Assembly: GCA_963204845.1 (NCBI GenBank) | Contig: CAUJIL010000162.1 | Coordinates: forward strand, 1-41,879 | Source: Pseudomonadota bacterium | GTDB taxonomy: Bacteria; Pseudomonadota; Gammaproteobacteria; Pseudomonadales; UBA5518 | Reading direction: 5' to 3' | DNA length: 41,879 nucleotides | Shown here: one piece after another, positions 14,997 to 22,624 of the stretch | Numbering within the stretch: the first letter of the stretch is position 1 | How the letters are laid out: each line of letters opens with the position of its first letter | The notes under the pieces: model-generated | Databases searched by the model: none | What the model saw: only the letters and a program-made list of their open reading frames with translations | What the model was told of the DNA's origin: nothing | Made by a program: the position numbers and the translations under genes

Positions 14997-17171
14997 ATGC
15001 ACGCCGAACACATCCTCGACGGACTCAATCCCTCGCAGCGCGAGGCGGTCACCGCCGCCGCCGACGCGAACCTGCTCGTGCTGGCCGGTGCCGGCAGCGG
15101 CAAGACCCGCGTGCTGGTGCACCGCATCGCGTGGTTGATCTACCACGAAGGCTTCTCGCCGCACGCGCTGCTGGCGGTCACGTTCACGAACAAGGCCGCG
15201 CGCGAGATGCGCGCGCGGATCGAGGAGATGACCGCGTTGTCGACCCGCGCCATGTGGGTGGGCACCTTCCACGGGCTTGCGCACCGGCTGCTGAAGGCGC
15301 ACTGGCACGAGGCCGGGCTGGCGCAGAACTTCCAGATCCTCGACTCCGACGACCAGTTGCGCGTCGTCAAGCGCGTTTACCGCGACCTCGGCATCGACGA
15401 GGACCGCTACCCGCCCCGGCAGGCGCAGGGCTGGATCAACGCGCACAAGGACGAGGGGCGGCGCGCCGCGCACATCGAGGACTTCGGGCACGACCGCTTC
15501 CACGCCACGATGCTGGCCGTCTACCGCGGCTACGAGTCCGCCTGCGAACGCGGCGGCCTGGCGGACTTCGCCGAGCTGCTGTTGCGCTCTCACGAGCTGT
15601 GGCTGAAGGACGCGGCACTGCTTGCGCACTATCGCGAGCGCTTCCGTCACATCCTGGTCGACGAGTTCCAGGACACCAACACGATCCAGTACGCGTGGCT
15701 GCGCGTGCTGGCCGGAGACTCCGCGCGCCTCACTGCGGTCGGGGACGACGACCAGTCGATCTACGGCTGGCGCGGCGCGAAGATCGAGAACATCCACCGC
15801 TTCGAGCGCGATTTCGTCGACACCCACATCGTGCGTCTCGAGCAGAACTACCGCTCGACCGGTGTGATCCTCGACGCCGCGAACGCCGTGATCGCCAACA
15901 ACCGCGGACGTTTCGGCAAGCAGCTGTGGACCAGCGGCGACAAGGGTGAGCCGATCACGCTGTATGCGGCGTTCAACGAGCAGGACGAGGCTCGGTTCAT
16001 CGTCGACCATATCCGCGAATGGATCGCCGCCGGCCACGCGCGCGCCGACGCCGCGGTGCTCTATCGCTCGAACGCACAGTCGCGGGTGCTCGAGGAGGCG
16101 CTGCTGCGTTGCTCGATTCCGTATCGCGTCTACGGCGGCCAGCGCTTCTACGAACGCCTCGAGATCAGGAACGCGCTGGCGTATCTGCGCCTGCTCGGCA
16201 ACCGTGACGACGACGCGGCGTTCGAGCGCGTCGTGAACACGCCGCCGCGCGGCATCGGCAACGCCACGCTCGAGCTGCTGCGCCAGCACGCGCGCACCGA
16301 CGGCGCCTCGCTGTGGCAGTCCGCCGCCCCGGTGGCGACCGAGTTGCCGGCGCGCGCCCGCAACGCACTGGCGGGATTCCTGGCGCTCGTCGACCGGCTG
16401 CAGCTCGAAACACGGGACCTGGAGCTCTCCACGCTGGTCGATCACGTGCTCGGCGTAACCGGGCTGCTCGATTTCCACCGCAACGAGAAAGGCGAGCGCG
16501 GGCTGACGCGTGCGGAGAACCTCGACGAACTGGTCAGCGCCTGCCGCCAGTTCGTTCCCGACGATCCGCAGCAGGACGTGCTGCAGCAGTTCCTGGCCAG
16601 CGCCTCGCTCGACGCCGGCGAGGGGCAGGCCGACGAGCACGAGGACAGCGTGCAGCTGATGACCCTGCATTCGGCGAAGGGGCTCGAGTTCCCGCTGGTG
16701 TTCATCGCCGGGATGGAGGAAAACCTGTTTCCGCACCGCATGTCGATCGAGGAGCCGGGGCGGCTCGAGGAAGAGCGCCGCCTTGCCTACGTCGGCATCA
16801 CGCGCGCGATGCGGTCGCTGTATCTCAGCTACGCCGAGTCGCGGCGGCTGCACGGCATGGAGACGCGCAACACCCCGTCGCGCTTCCTGCGCGAAATCCC
16901 GCCGGCGCTGTTGCGCGAGGTGCGGCCACGCGTCTCGGTAGCGCGCCCGACCACGTTCGGGGGCGGCTTCGGCGCCGGTGCGGCGCAGCGGGCCGAAGCG
17001 TTGCCGGGCGGGTTGCGGCTGGGGCAGAGCGTGCTCCACCCGAGCTTCGGCGAGGGCGTGGTGATCGACTTCGAGGGCCAGGGCGCGAGCGCTCGGGTCA
17101 GCGTGAACTTCCGCTCCGCGGGTGCCAAGTGGCTGGTGCTGTCCTATGCCAGGCTGGAACCGATCGGCTGA
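14997..17171 (+). CDS. uvrD: DNA helicase II (UvrD)
   Basis: A 724-residue superfamily 1 helicase, the usual length of UvrD. Motifs in order: LNPSQREAV (Q motif), AGAGSGKT (30-37, Walker A), AVTFTNKAAREMR (Ia), VDEFQDTN (II), GDDDQSIYGWRGA (III), LEQNYRS (IV), LMTLHSAKGLEFPLVF (V) and EERRLAYVGITRA (VI). The C-terminus carries the Tudor-like module (LGQSVLHPSFGEGVVIDFEG) that in UvrD/PcrA contacts RNA polymerase. It unwinds DNA 3' to 5' in nucleotide excision and mismatch repair. It converges on the yciA-type gene with 15 bases between stops, and has no obvious ribosome site. Confidence 0.95.
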   Translation: MHAEHILDGLNPSQREAVTAAADANLLVLAGAGSGKTRVLVHRIAWLIYHEGFSPHALLAVTFTNKAAREMRARIEEMTALSTRAMWVGTFHGLAHRLLKAHWHEAGLAQNFQILDSDDQLRVVKRVYRDLGIDEDRYPPRQAQGWINAHKDEGRRAAHIEDFGHDRFHATMLAVYRGYESACERGGLADFAELLLRSHELWLKDAALLAHYRERFRHILVDEFQDTNTIQYAWLRVLAGDSARLTAVGDDDQSIYGWRGAKIENIHRFERDFVDTHIVRLEQNYRSTGVILDAANAVIANNRGRFGKQLWTSGDKGEPITLYAAFNEQDEARFIVDHIREWIAAGHARADAAVLYRSNAQSRVLEEALLRCSIPYRVYGGQRFYERLEIRNALAYLRLLGNRDDDAAFERVVNTPPRGIGNATLELLRQHARTDGASLWQSAAPVATELPARARNALAGFLALVDRLQLETRDLELSTLVDHVLGVTGLLDFHRNEKGERGLTRAENLDELVSACRQFVPDDPQQDVLQQFLASASLDAGEGQADEHEDSVQLMTLHSAKGLEFPLVFIAGMEENLFPHRMSIEEPGRLEEERRLAYVGITRAMRSLYLSYAESRRLHGMETRNTPSRFLREIPPALLREVRPRVSVARPTTFGGGFGAGAAQRAEALPGGLRLGQSVLHPSFGEGVVIDFEGQGASARVSVNFRSAGAKWLVLSYARLEPIG

Positions 17172-17186
17172 GTACCGTTGGCGCCG

Positions 17187-17597
17187 CTAGTTCTGCGGCA
17201 CCGCCCGCGTGCGGCCGTTCTCGTCGATCGCGACGAACACGAAGGTGCCTTCGGTGACCTTCTCGACGATCGGTGCGGCTCCGGCGATGCCGGTCAGCCG
17301 CGACCACACCTCGACCTGCACCTGGATCGAGCTGCGACCGACCGCGACCACCTGGCTATAGCAGCTCACGACGGCCCCGACCTTCACCGGCACCATGAAG
17401 CTCATGCGGTCGATCGCGACCGTGGCGACCCGGCCCCCCGCCACCTTCGATGCGGCGACCCCACCGGCCAGGTCCATTTGCGACAGTAGCCAGCCGCCGA
17501 AGATGTCGCCGTTGGCGTTGGTATCCTTCGGCATCGCGATGGTCTGCAGGGCGAGTTCGCCGCTGGGTCCCGGGGACTCGTCACTGTGTGTTGCCAT
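17187..17597 (-). CDS. yciA: Acyl-CoA thioesterase, YciA family (hotdog fold)
   Basis: A 136-residue hotdog-fold thioesterase very like E. coli YciA: ALQTIAMPKDTNANGDIFGG, WLLSQMDLAGGVAASKVAGG, RVATVAIDRMSFMVPVKVG and VEVWSRL. The Asp in NANGDIFGG (Asp31) is the catalytic acid of this family. It hydrolyses acyl-CoA thioesters of broad chain length, releasing CoA, in the cytoplasm. GAGGAG lies nine bases before the ATG at 17597. It is the last gene of the minus-strand run that begins with ubiC, 38 bases behind the degenerate M48-like gene. Confidence 0.92.
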   Translation of the reverse strand: MATHSDESPGPSGELALQTIAMPKDTNANGDIFGGWLLSQMDLAGGVAASKVAGGRVATVAIDRMSFMVPVKVGAVVSCYSQVVAVGRSSIQVQVEVWSRLTGIAGAAPIVEKVTEGTFVFVAIDENGRTRAVPQN

Positions 17598-17635
17598 CTG
17601 GGTGGACTCCTCTGAGTGGGGGTTTCGATACAGGT

Positions 17636-18916
17636 TCAGTCGTTGTTCGCTGCGCCGGTGAGCCGCGCGGCGCGCTCGCGCGCGAACGCGGCCGCCACCG
17701 AGTTCCCGCCCGCAATGGCCGCGTAGCGCTGGCGGGCGCCAGCGGTGTCGCCGCGTGCGCGCGCGAGCTCGGCAAGCCCCAGCGTGGCTTCCTCGCTGGG
17801 GAGCAGGCGGTTCGCGGTCTGCAGATCGTCGCCCGCGGGCTCCAGGTTGCCCCGCGCCAGGTGCTGCAGGCCGCGCAGCAGGTACGGACGGTGGAAACCG
17901 GGGTTCAGCGCGATCGCACGGTTCAGGCCGGTGAACGCATCGGCCGGCCGGCCGAGCTGCGCCGCTGCCACGGCGTGCAGTTCGTGGAACAGCGCCTCGC
18001 GCGGTTGCAGCGCCAGCGCCTCGCGGGCCGCCGCGAGCGCCTCGGCGTTCTGCCCTGCCGCGAGCGCCGTGATGCCGCGCTCGTAGATCACGTAGGCCGG
18101 CCGGTCGCGCACCAGCCGCGCCGTGCGCTCGCGAAAACGCGCCTCGCCGCGATCGCCACCACCGAGCTTCTGCGCCGCGCGCCCCGCGGCCTCGGCGCGT
18201 TCGGCCGACGGAGGCTGTGCGGCGAACGGACCCGCGCTCCAGTCTGCCTCGGCGGTCACGCCAGCCAGCCTCTGCAGCAGCCGTGGCAAGGCCTGCGGGT
18301 CGTAGCCGGCACGCGCGAGCCGTGCAAGCGCGGCCTGGTCGGCTGCGAATGCCTCGGCGGTGCTCGACGCGAGGGCCGGCGTGCCGCTTGCGCCGGTGCG
18401 CAACGTGATCTGGTCCCACGCGGCGCCGTCGCGCAAGGTCCCGATCGCCGTCAGCGACGCCGGCGCGTCGGCAGGTGGGCTCCCGGTGCCGACGTCCGCA
18501 GGACGCAGCGCGTGATCGATCGCCAGCGCGAACAATGCCGCGAGCTCGGCCTCGTCGTCGAGGCGTGCGAGCAGTCCTCGGCTCAGCGCGATCTTGCCTC
18601 CAGGCAGCGCCCACAGTGACGGCGCCGAGCGGTTCAGTACCACGAACTCCCACGGCAACCGCGGTTGTTCGCCGAGGCGCGCCAGCGTTTCACCGATCCC
18701 GGCGACGTAGCCGCCGAGCACGGGATCCGGTGCGTGGACGCCACCGGCGCGCTGCTGCAGCGTCGCGAACAGGGCCTCGCCGAGGCGGATGCGTTCCGGG
18801 GCGCTCGGCAGCGTCTCCGCGGGCGACCCGCCGCGGTGCTCGCTCGTGCAGCCCGGCAGCAGCAGGCTGGCGAACAGCAGCGCAGCGAGGCATCGGCGCA
18901 GGCGCATGCGCTTCAT
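17636..18916 (-). CDS. M48 peptidase-like lipoprotein with TPR region, zinc motif lost
   Basis: A 426-residue predicted lipoprotein (signal ending LLPGC, Cys23). Residues 90-140 align with M48 peptidases such as BepA and LoiP: APSLWALPGGKIALSRGLL, then a DDEAELAALFALAIDHAL segment. Where the family has HExxH, this protein has L-A-I-D-H (131-135): the first His and the catalytic Glu are gone and only the last His remains. The downstream ExxxD ligand is also disturbed (AEAFAADQ, no Glu four residues before the Asp). A C-terminal region of helical repeats follows (ALAAGQNAEALAAAREALAL, AALGRPADAF-like units), typical TPRs. It is probably a non-catalytic envelope scaffold or chaperone. Its ATG overlaps the ubiA stop by 4 bases (ATGA), so it is translated with the ubiquinone genes. 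Confidence 0.78.
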   Translation of the reverse strand: MKRMRLRRCLAALLFASLLLPGCTSEHRGGSPAETLPSAPERIRLGEALFATLQQRAGGVHAPDPVLGGYVAGIGETLARLGEQPRLPWEFVVLNRSAPSLWALPGGKIALSRGLLARLDDEAELAALFALAIDHALRPADVGTGSPPADAPASLTAIGTLRDGAAWDQITLRTGASGTPALASSTAEAFAADQAALARLARAGYDPQALPRLLQRLAGVTAEADWSAGPFAAQPPSAERAEAAGRAAQKLGGGDRGEARFRERTARLVRDRPAYVIYERGITALAAGQNAEALAAAREALALQPREALFHELHAVAAAQLGRPADAFTGLNRAIALNPGFHRPYLLRGLQHLARGNLEPAGDDLQTANRLLPSEEATLGLAELARARGDTAGARQRYAAIAGGNSVAAAFARERAARLTGAANND

Positions 18917-19791
18917 CGCAGCAGGTAATCCGCGGCGATCCCGGCGAACACCGCGAGTCCGAAGAAATTGTTGTTCAGGAACGCGCGGAAGCAGTGTTCG
19001 CGGCCGCGGTCACGCGTCAGGAACTGCTGCCACGCGAACAGCGTGGCACCGAGCAGCAGGGCCGCCGCGTACGGCACACCCATGCCGAACTGCGTTCCGG
19101 CCAGCCACAGCAACAGCAGCACCAGCGCCTGCAGCACCGCGATCACGAGGCGGTCGGCTGTGCCGAACAGGATTGCGGTCGATCTGATCCCGATCCGCAG
19201 GTCATCGTCGCGATCGACCATCGCGTAGAAGGTGTCGTAGACCACGCTCCACAGCGCGGCCGCACCGAACAGCAGCCACGACGCCACCGGCAGCTCGCCG
19301 CGCTCGGCCGCGAACGCCATCGGAATCCCCCACGAGAACGCCACCCCGAGTCCGAACTGCGGCAGGTGCGTGACGCGTTTCAGGTAGGGGTAGCCGAGCG
19401 CGAACACCAGCCCGGCCACCGACAGCGCCACGGTCAGCGCGTTGGTCAGCAGCACCAGCGCGAACGCCGCGAGCACCAGCGTCGCGCCGAGCGCAATCGC
19501 CTCGCGCTCGCCGACCTGCCCGCTCGCCAGTGGCCGGTCGCGGGTGCGCTCCACGTGGCCGTCGAGGTGGCGGTCGGCGAAATCGTTGGCGACGCAACCG
19601 GCCGAGCGCATCAGGAACACGCCGGCGGTGAAGATGAGCAGGTTGGACAGCGATGGACGGCCCTCGGCGGCGAGCCATAGCCCCCACCACGTCGGCCACA
19701 GCAGCAGGAAGGTGCCGATCGGCCGGTCGAAGCGGATCAGGCGCAGGTACAGCGGCAGGCGCTCGCGCAGGTTCATGGCTGAGCCGGTCAT
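18913..19791 (-). CDS. ubiA: 4-hydroxybenzoate polyprenyltransferase UbiA
   Basis: A 292-residue membrane enzyme that attaches the polyprenyl tail to 4-hydroxybenzoate in ubiquinone synthesis. Both Asp-rich prenyl-diphosphate/Mg sites are present: NDFADRHLD (69-77, with VERTRDRPLASG after it) and the second motif YDTFYAMVDRDDDLRIG. About eight membrane helices follow the N-terminal RLIRFDRPIGTFLLLWPT signature. The ATG at 19791 is 16 bases after the ubiC stop; an ATG at 19776 is equally possible, as neither has a strong ribosome site. The upstream extension of the frame is Arg/Ser-rich and not real. It ends inside the start of the M48-like gene (ATGA overlap). Confidence 0.95.
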   Translation of the reverse strand: MTGSAMNLRERLPLYLRLIRFDRPIGTFLLLWPTWWGLWLAAEGRPSLSNLLIFTAGVFLMRSAGCVANDFADRHLDGHVERTRDRPLASGQVGEREAIALGATLVLAAFALVLLTNALTVALSVAGLVFALGYPYLKRVTHLPQFGLGVAFSWGIPMAFAAERGELPVASWLLFGAAALWSVVYDTFYAMVDRDDDLRIGIRSTAILFGTADRLVIAVLQALVLLLLWLAGTQFGMGVPYAAALLLGATLFAWQQFLTRDRGREHCFRAFLNNNFFGLAVFAGIAADYLLR

Positions 19792-19807
19792 GGGGTTGGC
19801 GCGCCGA

Positions 19808-20374
19808 TCATAGCGGCGCGAGCCGGCATGCCGGCAGGAAGAACTCGGCAACCAGCAGCGGTTCACCGCCGACGCGAAACACCGAGCGCCGCCCCCAGAC
19901 CGGTTCCGCCGGCGCCAGCGCCGCCGGCACGATGCGGTGCGTCGCTGCGACACGTGCCAGCTCGAAAGGCTCGCGCCGCAGTCCGCGGGTGGCGAACAGC
20001 AAGGCCCCGAGCGAGCGTTCGCCGAAGCGGCGCAGGTGGCGCAGGCGTCCAGTCAGCGTGGCCGCCGGCAGTACGCTGCGCGCGAACACCCACGGCTCGC
20101 CGGCGCATTCGAGGATCACCTCGCGCACCAGCGCCACCTCGTGCGTCGCGAGCGCGAGCGCGCGGCGCTCCGCCCGGCGCGGCCGCCGCCACTGCTGGCT
20201 CAGCACGCGCACGCGCAGCCGGTTGCCGCTCGCCGCCTGCAACTGCGCGGTCAGGGATCCCTCGGCCAGCAGCCAGCGCCGGGTCGTTTGCGGCAGCTCG
20301 ATTGCATCGAAGCGTCGCCAGGGTTTCCAGGCCGGCTCATCGGGGTGGTTGCCCGCGGAGGACGACGCGTACAA
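19808..20374 (-). CDS. ubiC: Chorismate pyruvate-lyase UbiC
   Basis: A 188-residue cytoplasmic enzyme that removes pyruvate from chorismate to give 4-hydroxybenzoate, the first committed step of ubiquinone synthesis; the next enzyme, UbiA, is encoded 16 bases downstream. Recognisable blocks are WLLAEGSLTAQL, VREVILECAGEPWVFARSV, HLRRFGERSLGALLF, and WGRRSVFRVGGEPLLVAEFFL with the catalytic Glu in AEFFLPA; the Arg in VREVIL is the expected ligand. No ATG fits: the frame's ATG at 20479 would overlap the divergent rubredoxin start. I choose TTG 20374, which has GGAG nine bases upstream and gives a length close to the usual. The start is moderately certain, the identity good. Confidence 0.85.
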   Translation of the reverse strand: MYASSSAGNHPDEPAWKPWRRFDAIELPQTTRRWLLAEGSLTAQLQAASGNRLRVRVLSQQWRRPRRAERRALALATHEVALVREVILECAGEPWVFARSVLPAATLTGRLRHLRRFGERSLGALLFATRGLRREPFELARVAATHRIVPAALAPAEPVWGRRSVFRVGGEPLLVAEFFLPACRLAPL

Positions 20375-20459
20375 TGGGCTTTTCTCCGTGACGCGGAACG
20401 TGGCTGATTCTATCCGGTTGCGTGGGCGCCGCGGCAGCCGATCGTGCGGGGAGAATGGA

Positions 20460-21821
20460 ATGGCGCGCTGGGAATGCATCGTCTGCGGCTGGGTCTACGA
20501 CGAGTCGAAGGGCTGGCCCGACGACGGCATCGCACCCGGAACGCCGTGGGAGGAGGTGCCCGAAGACTTCCTGTGTCCGGACTGCGGCGTCGGCAAGCAG
20601 GACTTCGAGCCGCTCGCGGGCCGCGCGCGCGCGCGTGACATGGGACCCGCGATATCCCCCGCCCCCCTGATCGTGATCGGCACCGGGCTGGCCGGTTACA
20701 CGCTGGCGCGCGAGTTCCGCAAGCTCGACGCCACCACGCCGCTGCTGCTGATCACCGCTGACGACGGGCGCAGCTATTCGAAGCCGATGCTGTCGACCGG
20801 CTTCACGCGCGCACTGACGCCGGAACAGCTCGCCACCGCCGACGCACCCGCGATGGCCGCCAGCCTCGGCGCGACGATACGCACCCACACACGGGTGAGC
20901 GCGATCGACACCGCGCGGCGCGAGCTGCGCCTCGATGACGGGAGCAGCGAGGCGTATTCGCGGCTGGTGATCGCGTGGGGAGCCGAAACCGTGCGCCCGC
21001 CGTTGGCGGGCAACGCGGCCGACCGGGTGCATGCGGTCAACGACCTGCTCGACTATGCACGCTGGCGCGCCGCGCTCGCCGAAGGCGGTGGGAGCCGGAG
21101 GGTGCTGCTGATCGGCGCCGGGCTGATCGGTTGCGAGTTCTGCAACGACCTCGGCAACGCCGGCATCGCCACCGAGGTGGTGGACCCCCTCGGCTGGTGC
21201 CTGCCGACGCTGCTGCCGCAGGCGCCGGGGCGCGCGTTGCAGCAGGCGCTGGAGGCGCTCGGCGCGCGCTTCCATTTCGGCACCGTGGTGAGCGCGATCG
21301 ATCATGCGCCCGCGGGCGGCGGCATCATCGCCACGCTGGCTGACGGCCGGCGCGTGGCGGCGGACCTGGCGCTGTCGGCGGTCGGTGTGCGTCCGCGCAT
21401 CGCGCTGGCGCGCGCGGCCGGACTCGCGGTCGGTCGCGGCATCGTCGCCGACCGCCTGCTGCAGACCAGCGCCGCCGGCGTGTACGTGCTCGGTGACTGC
21501 GCGGAGGTCGCCGGCCACGTCCTGTATTACGTGGCACCACTGATGGCCTGCGCGCGCGCGTTGGCGCAGACGCTCGCCGGCAACCCGACGCCGGTCGCGT
21601 ACCCGGCGATGCCGGTCACGATCAAGACCCCGGCGTGTCCGGTCGTCGTTGCTCCAGCGCCGGCCGGCACCGAAGGTTCGTGGTCGGTGAGCGGGTCGGC
21701 GCCGGACTTCGTCGCCGAGTTCCGTGCCGCCGGCGGCGCACTGCGCGGTTTCGCGCTCACCGGCACGGCAGTGACTCACAAGGCCCGGCTGCAGGCCGAA
21801 CTGCCGCCGCTGCTGCCCTGA
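20460..21821 (+). CDS. Rubredoxin-rubredoxin reductase fusion
   Basis: A 453-residue fusion of two proteins that are separate in Pseudomonas. Residues 1-52 are a complete rubredoxin with CIVCG (Cys6, Cys9) and CPDCG (Cys39, Cys42) holding one iron, plus WVYDESKGWPDDGIAPGT. After a short linker, residues 67-453 are an NAD(P)H-dependent flavoprotein reductase: FAD motif GTGLAG (74-79), NAD motif GAGLIG (219-224), and GVYVLGDCAEV. It would carry electrons from NADH through FAD to the rubredoxin iron and on to a partner such as an alkane hydroxylase or an oxygen-detoxifying enzyme; no partner is seen here. GGGGAGA six bases upstream fixes the ATG. Its closeness to ubiC/ubiA parallels the Pseudomonas rub region. 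Confidence 0.92.
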   Translation: MARWECIVCGWVYDESKGWPDDGIAPGTPWEEVPEDFLCPDCGVGKQDFEPLAGRARARDMGPAISPAPLIVIGTGLAGYTLAREFRKLDATTPLLLITADDGRSYSKPMLSTGFTRALTPEQLATADAPAMAASLGATIRTHTRVSAIDTARRELRLDDGSSEAYSRLVIAWGAETVRPPLAGNAADRVHAVNDLLDYARWRAALAEGGGSRRVLLIGAGLIGCEFCNDLGNAGIATEVVDPLGWCLPTLLPQAPGRALQQALEALGARFHFGTVVSAIDHAPAGGGIIATLADGRRVAADLALSAVGVRPRIALARAAGLAVGRGIVADRLLQTSAAGVYVLGDCAEVAGHVLYYVAPLMACARALAQTLAGNPTPVAYPAMPVTIKTPACPVVVAPAPAGTEGSWSVSGSAPDFVAEFRAAGGALRGFALTGTAVTHKARLQAELPPLLP

Positions 21822-21826
21822 ACGTG

Positions 21827-22624
21827 ATGCTGCCCTTGCGCTGGGCCGTGCTGCTGTTGGTGCTGACGCCGGGATCGATGCCGGCGCACGCGGAATGTGC
21901 GCCGGCCGCGCTGGAGCGCTTCCTGTACCTGGGCGGGATCGAGGAACTGGTGGCCGGCGCGCCGCGCAACGCCCGGACGTGGGCGCTGCTCGTGGCGCGG
22001 CGCGATGGGCTCGACGCCGCGCGCACGGCCGCGTTGCAGGAGGCGGTGGTGCGCTGGCCGGACGCCGCCGCGCTGCGCGCTTCGCTGCTGCAGGCGCTGA
22101 ACGCCGAGTGCGAACCTGCACGCCTGGACGCCGCGCTCGCCACGCTGGAGCGTGGCGGGTTGGACGGGCTGCGGGTTGCGCTCGGGAAGGCGGGCGCCGG
22201 CCTGCGCGCGGCGCCCGATGCGGCAGCGTTCGCGGCCGCGGCGAGTGAGTTGGCCGCCGACGAGGCGCGCGTCGCGGCGGTGGACGGCCTGCTGGCCGCG
22301 GGGCGCACGGTCGAACTGCTGCTGCTGGTCAACGCGGTCAACGCCGCCGACGTCGAGGCGTCGAGCGCACGCGCCGGAGGGGCCACGCCAACGCCGACGA
22401 ACACCGCTGATGCAGCCATCCTGCAACAGCGTGCACGCGAGGCGCAGCAGCGTGCGCTGGCGTCGTTTGCACGCAATGTCTGGCGGTATGCGTTGCGTCA
22501 CGCGGGAGCGGACCAGATCGAAAGCGCGCGTGTCGCGCTGGCCGATCCGCTGGTTCAGGAATTTCTCGCCGCCACGCTGGCGCGGCTCGACCTCATGCCG
22601 CGAGATCGTGTGCGATCGCCTTGA
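21827..22624 (+). CDS. Exported Ala-rich protein of unknown function
   Basis: A 265-residue protein that I do not recognise. It has a signal peptide (LRWAVLLLVLTPGSMPAHA, cleaved before ECAPAA) and an almost wholly helical, Ala-rich mature part with two Cys (ECAPAALERF and NAECEPARLD), perhaps a disulfide. Helical pairs such as LQEAVVRWPDAAALRASLLQ recall TPR- or Sel1-like repeats, but no consensus is met. ATG 21827 (GTG 21824 as alternative) begins right after the stop of the rubredoxin fusion, suggesting co-transcription. The last 32 bases overlap the 3' end of the convergent HDOD gene. The antisense frames are Ser/Arg-rich, which supports this strand. Confidence 0.65.
   Translation: MLPLRWAVLLLVLTPGSMPAHAECAPAALERFLYLGGIEELVAGAPRNARTWALLVARRDGLDAARTAALQEAVVRWPDAAALRASLLQALNAECEPARLDAALATLERGGLDGLRVALGKAGAGLRAAPDAAAFAAAASELAADEARVAAVDGLLAAGRTVELLLLVNAVNAADVEASSARAGGATPTPTNTADAAILQQRAREAQQRALASFARNVWRYALRHAGADQIESARVALADPLVQEFLAATLARLDLMPRDRVRSP

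Noticed and set aside
14559..17039. 826-residue minus-strand frame opposite uvrD
   Set aside because: uvrD has every helicase motif on the other strand; this frame has no recognisable domain and unnatural composition.
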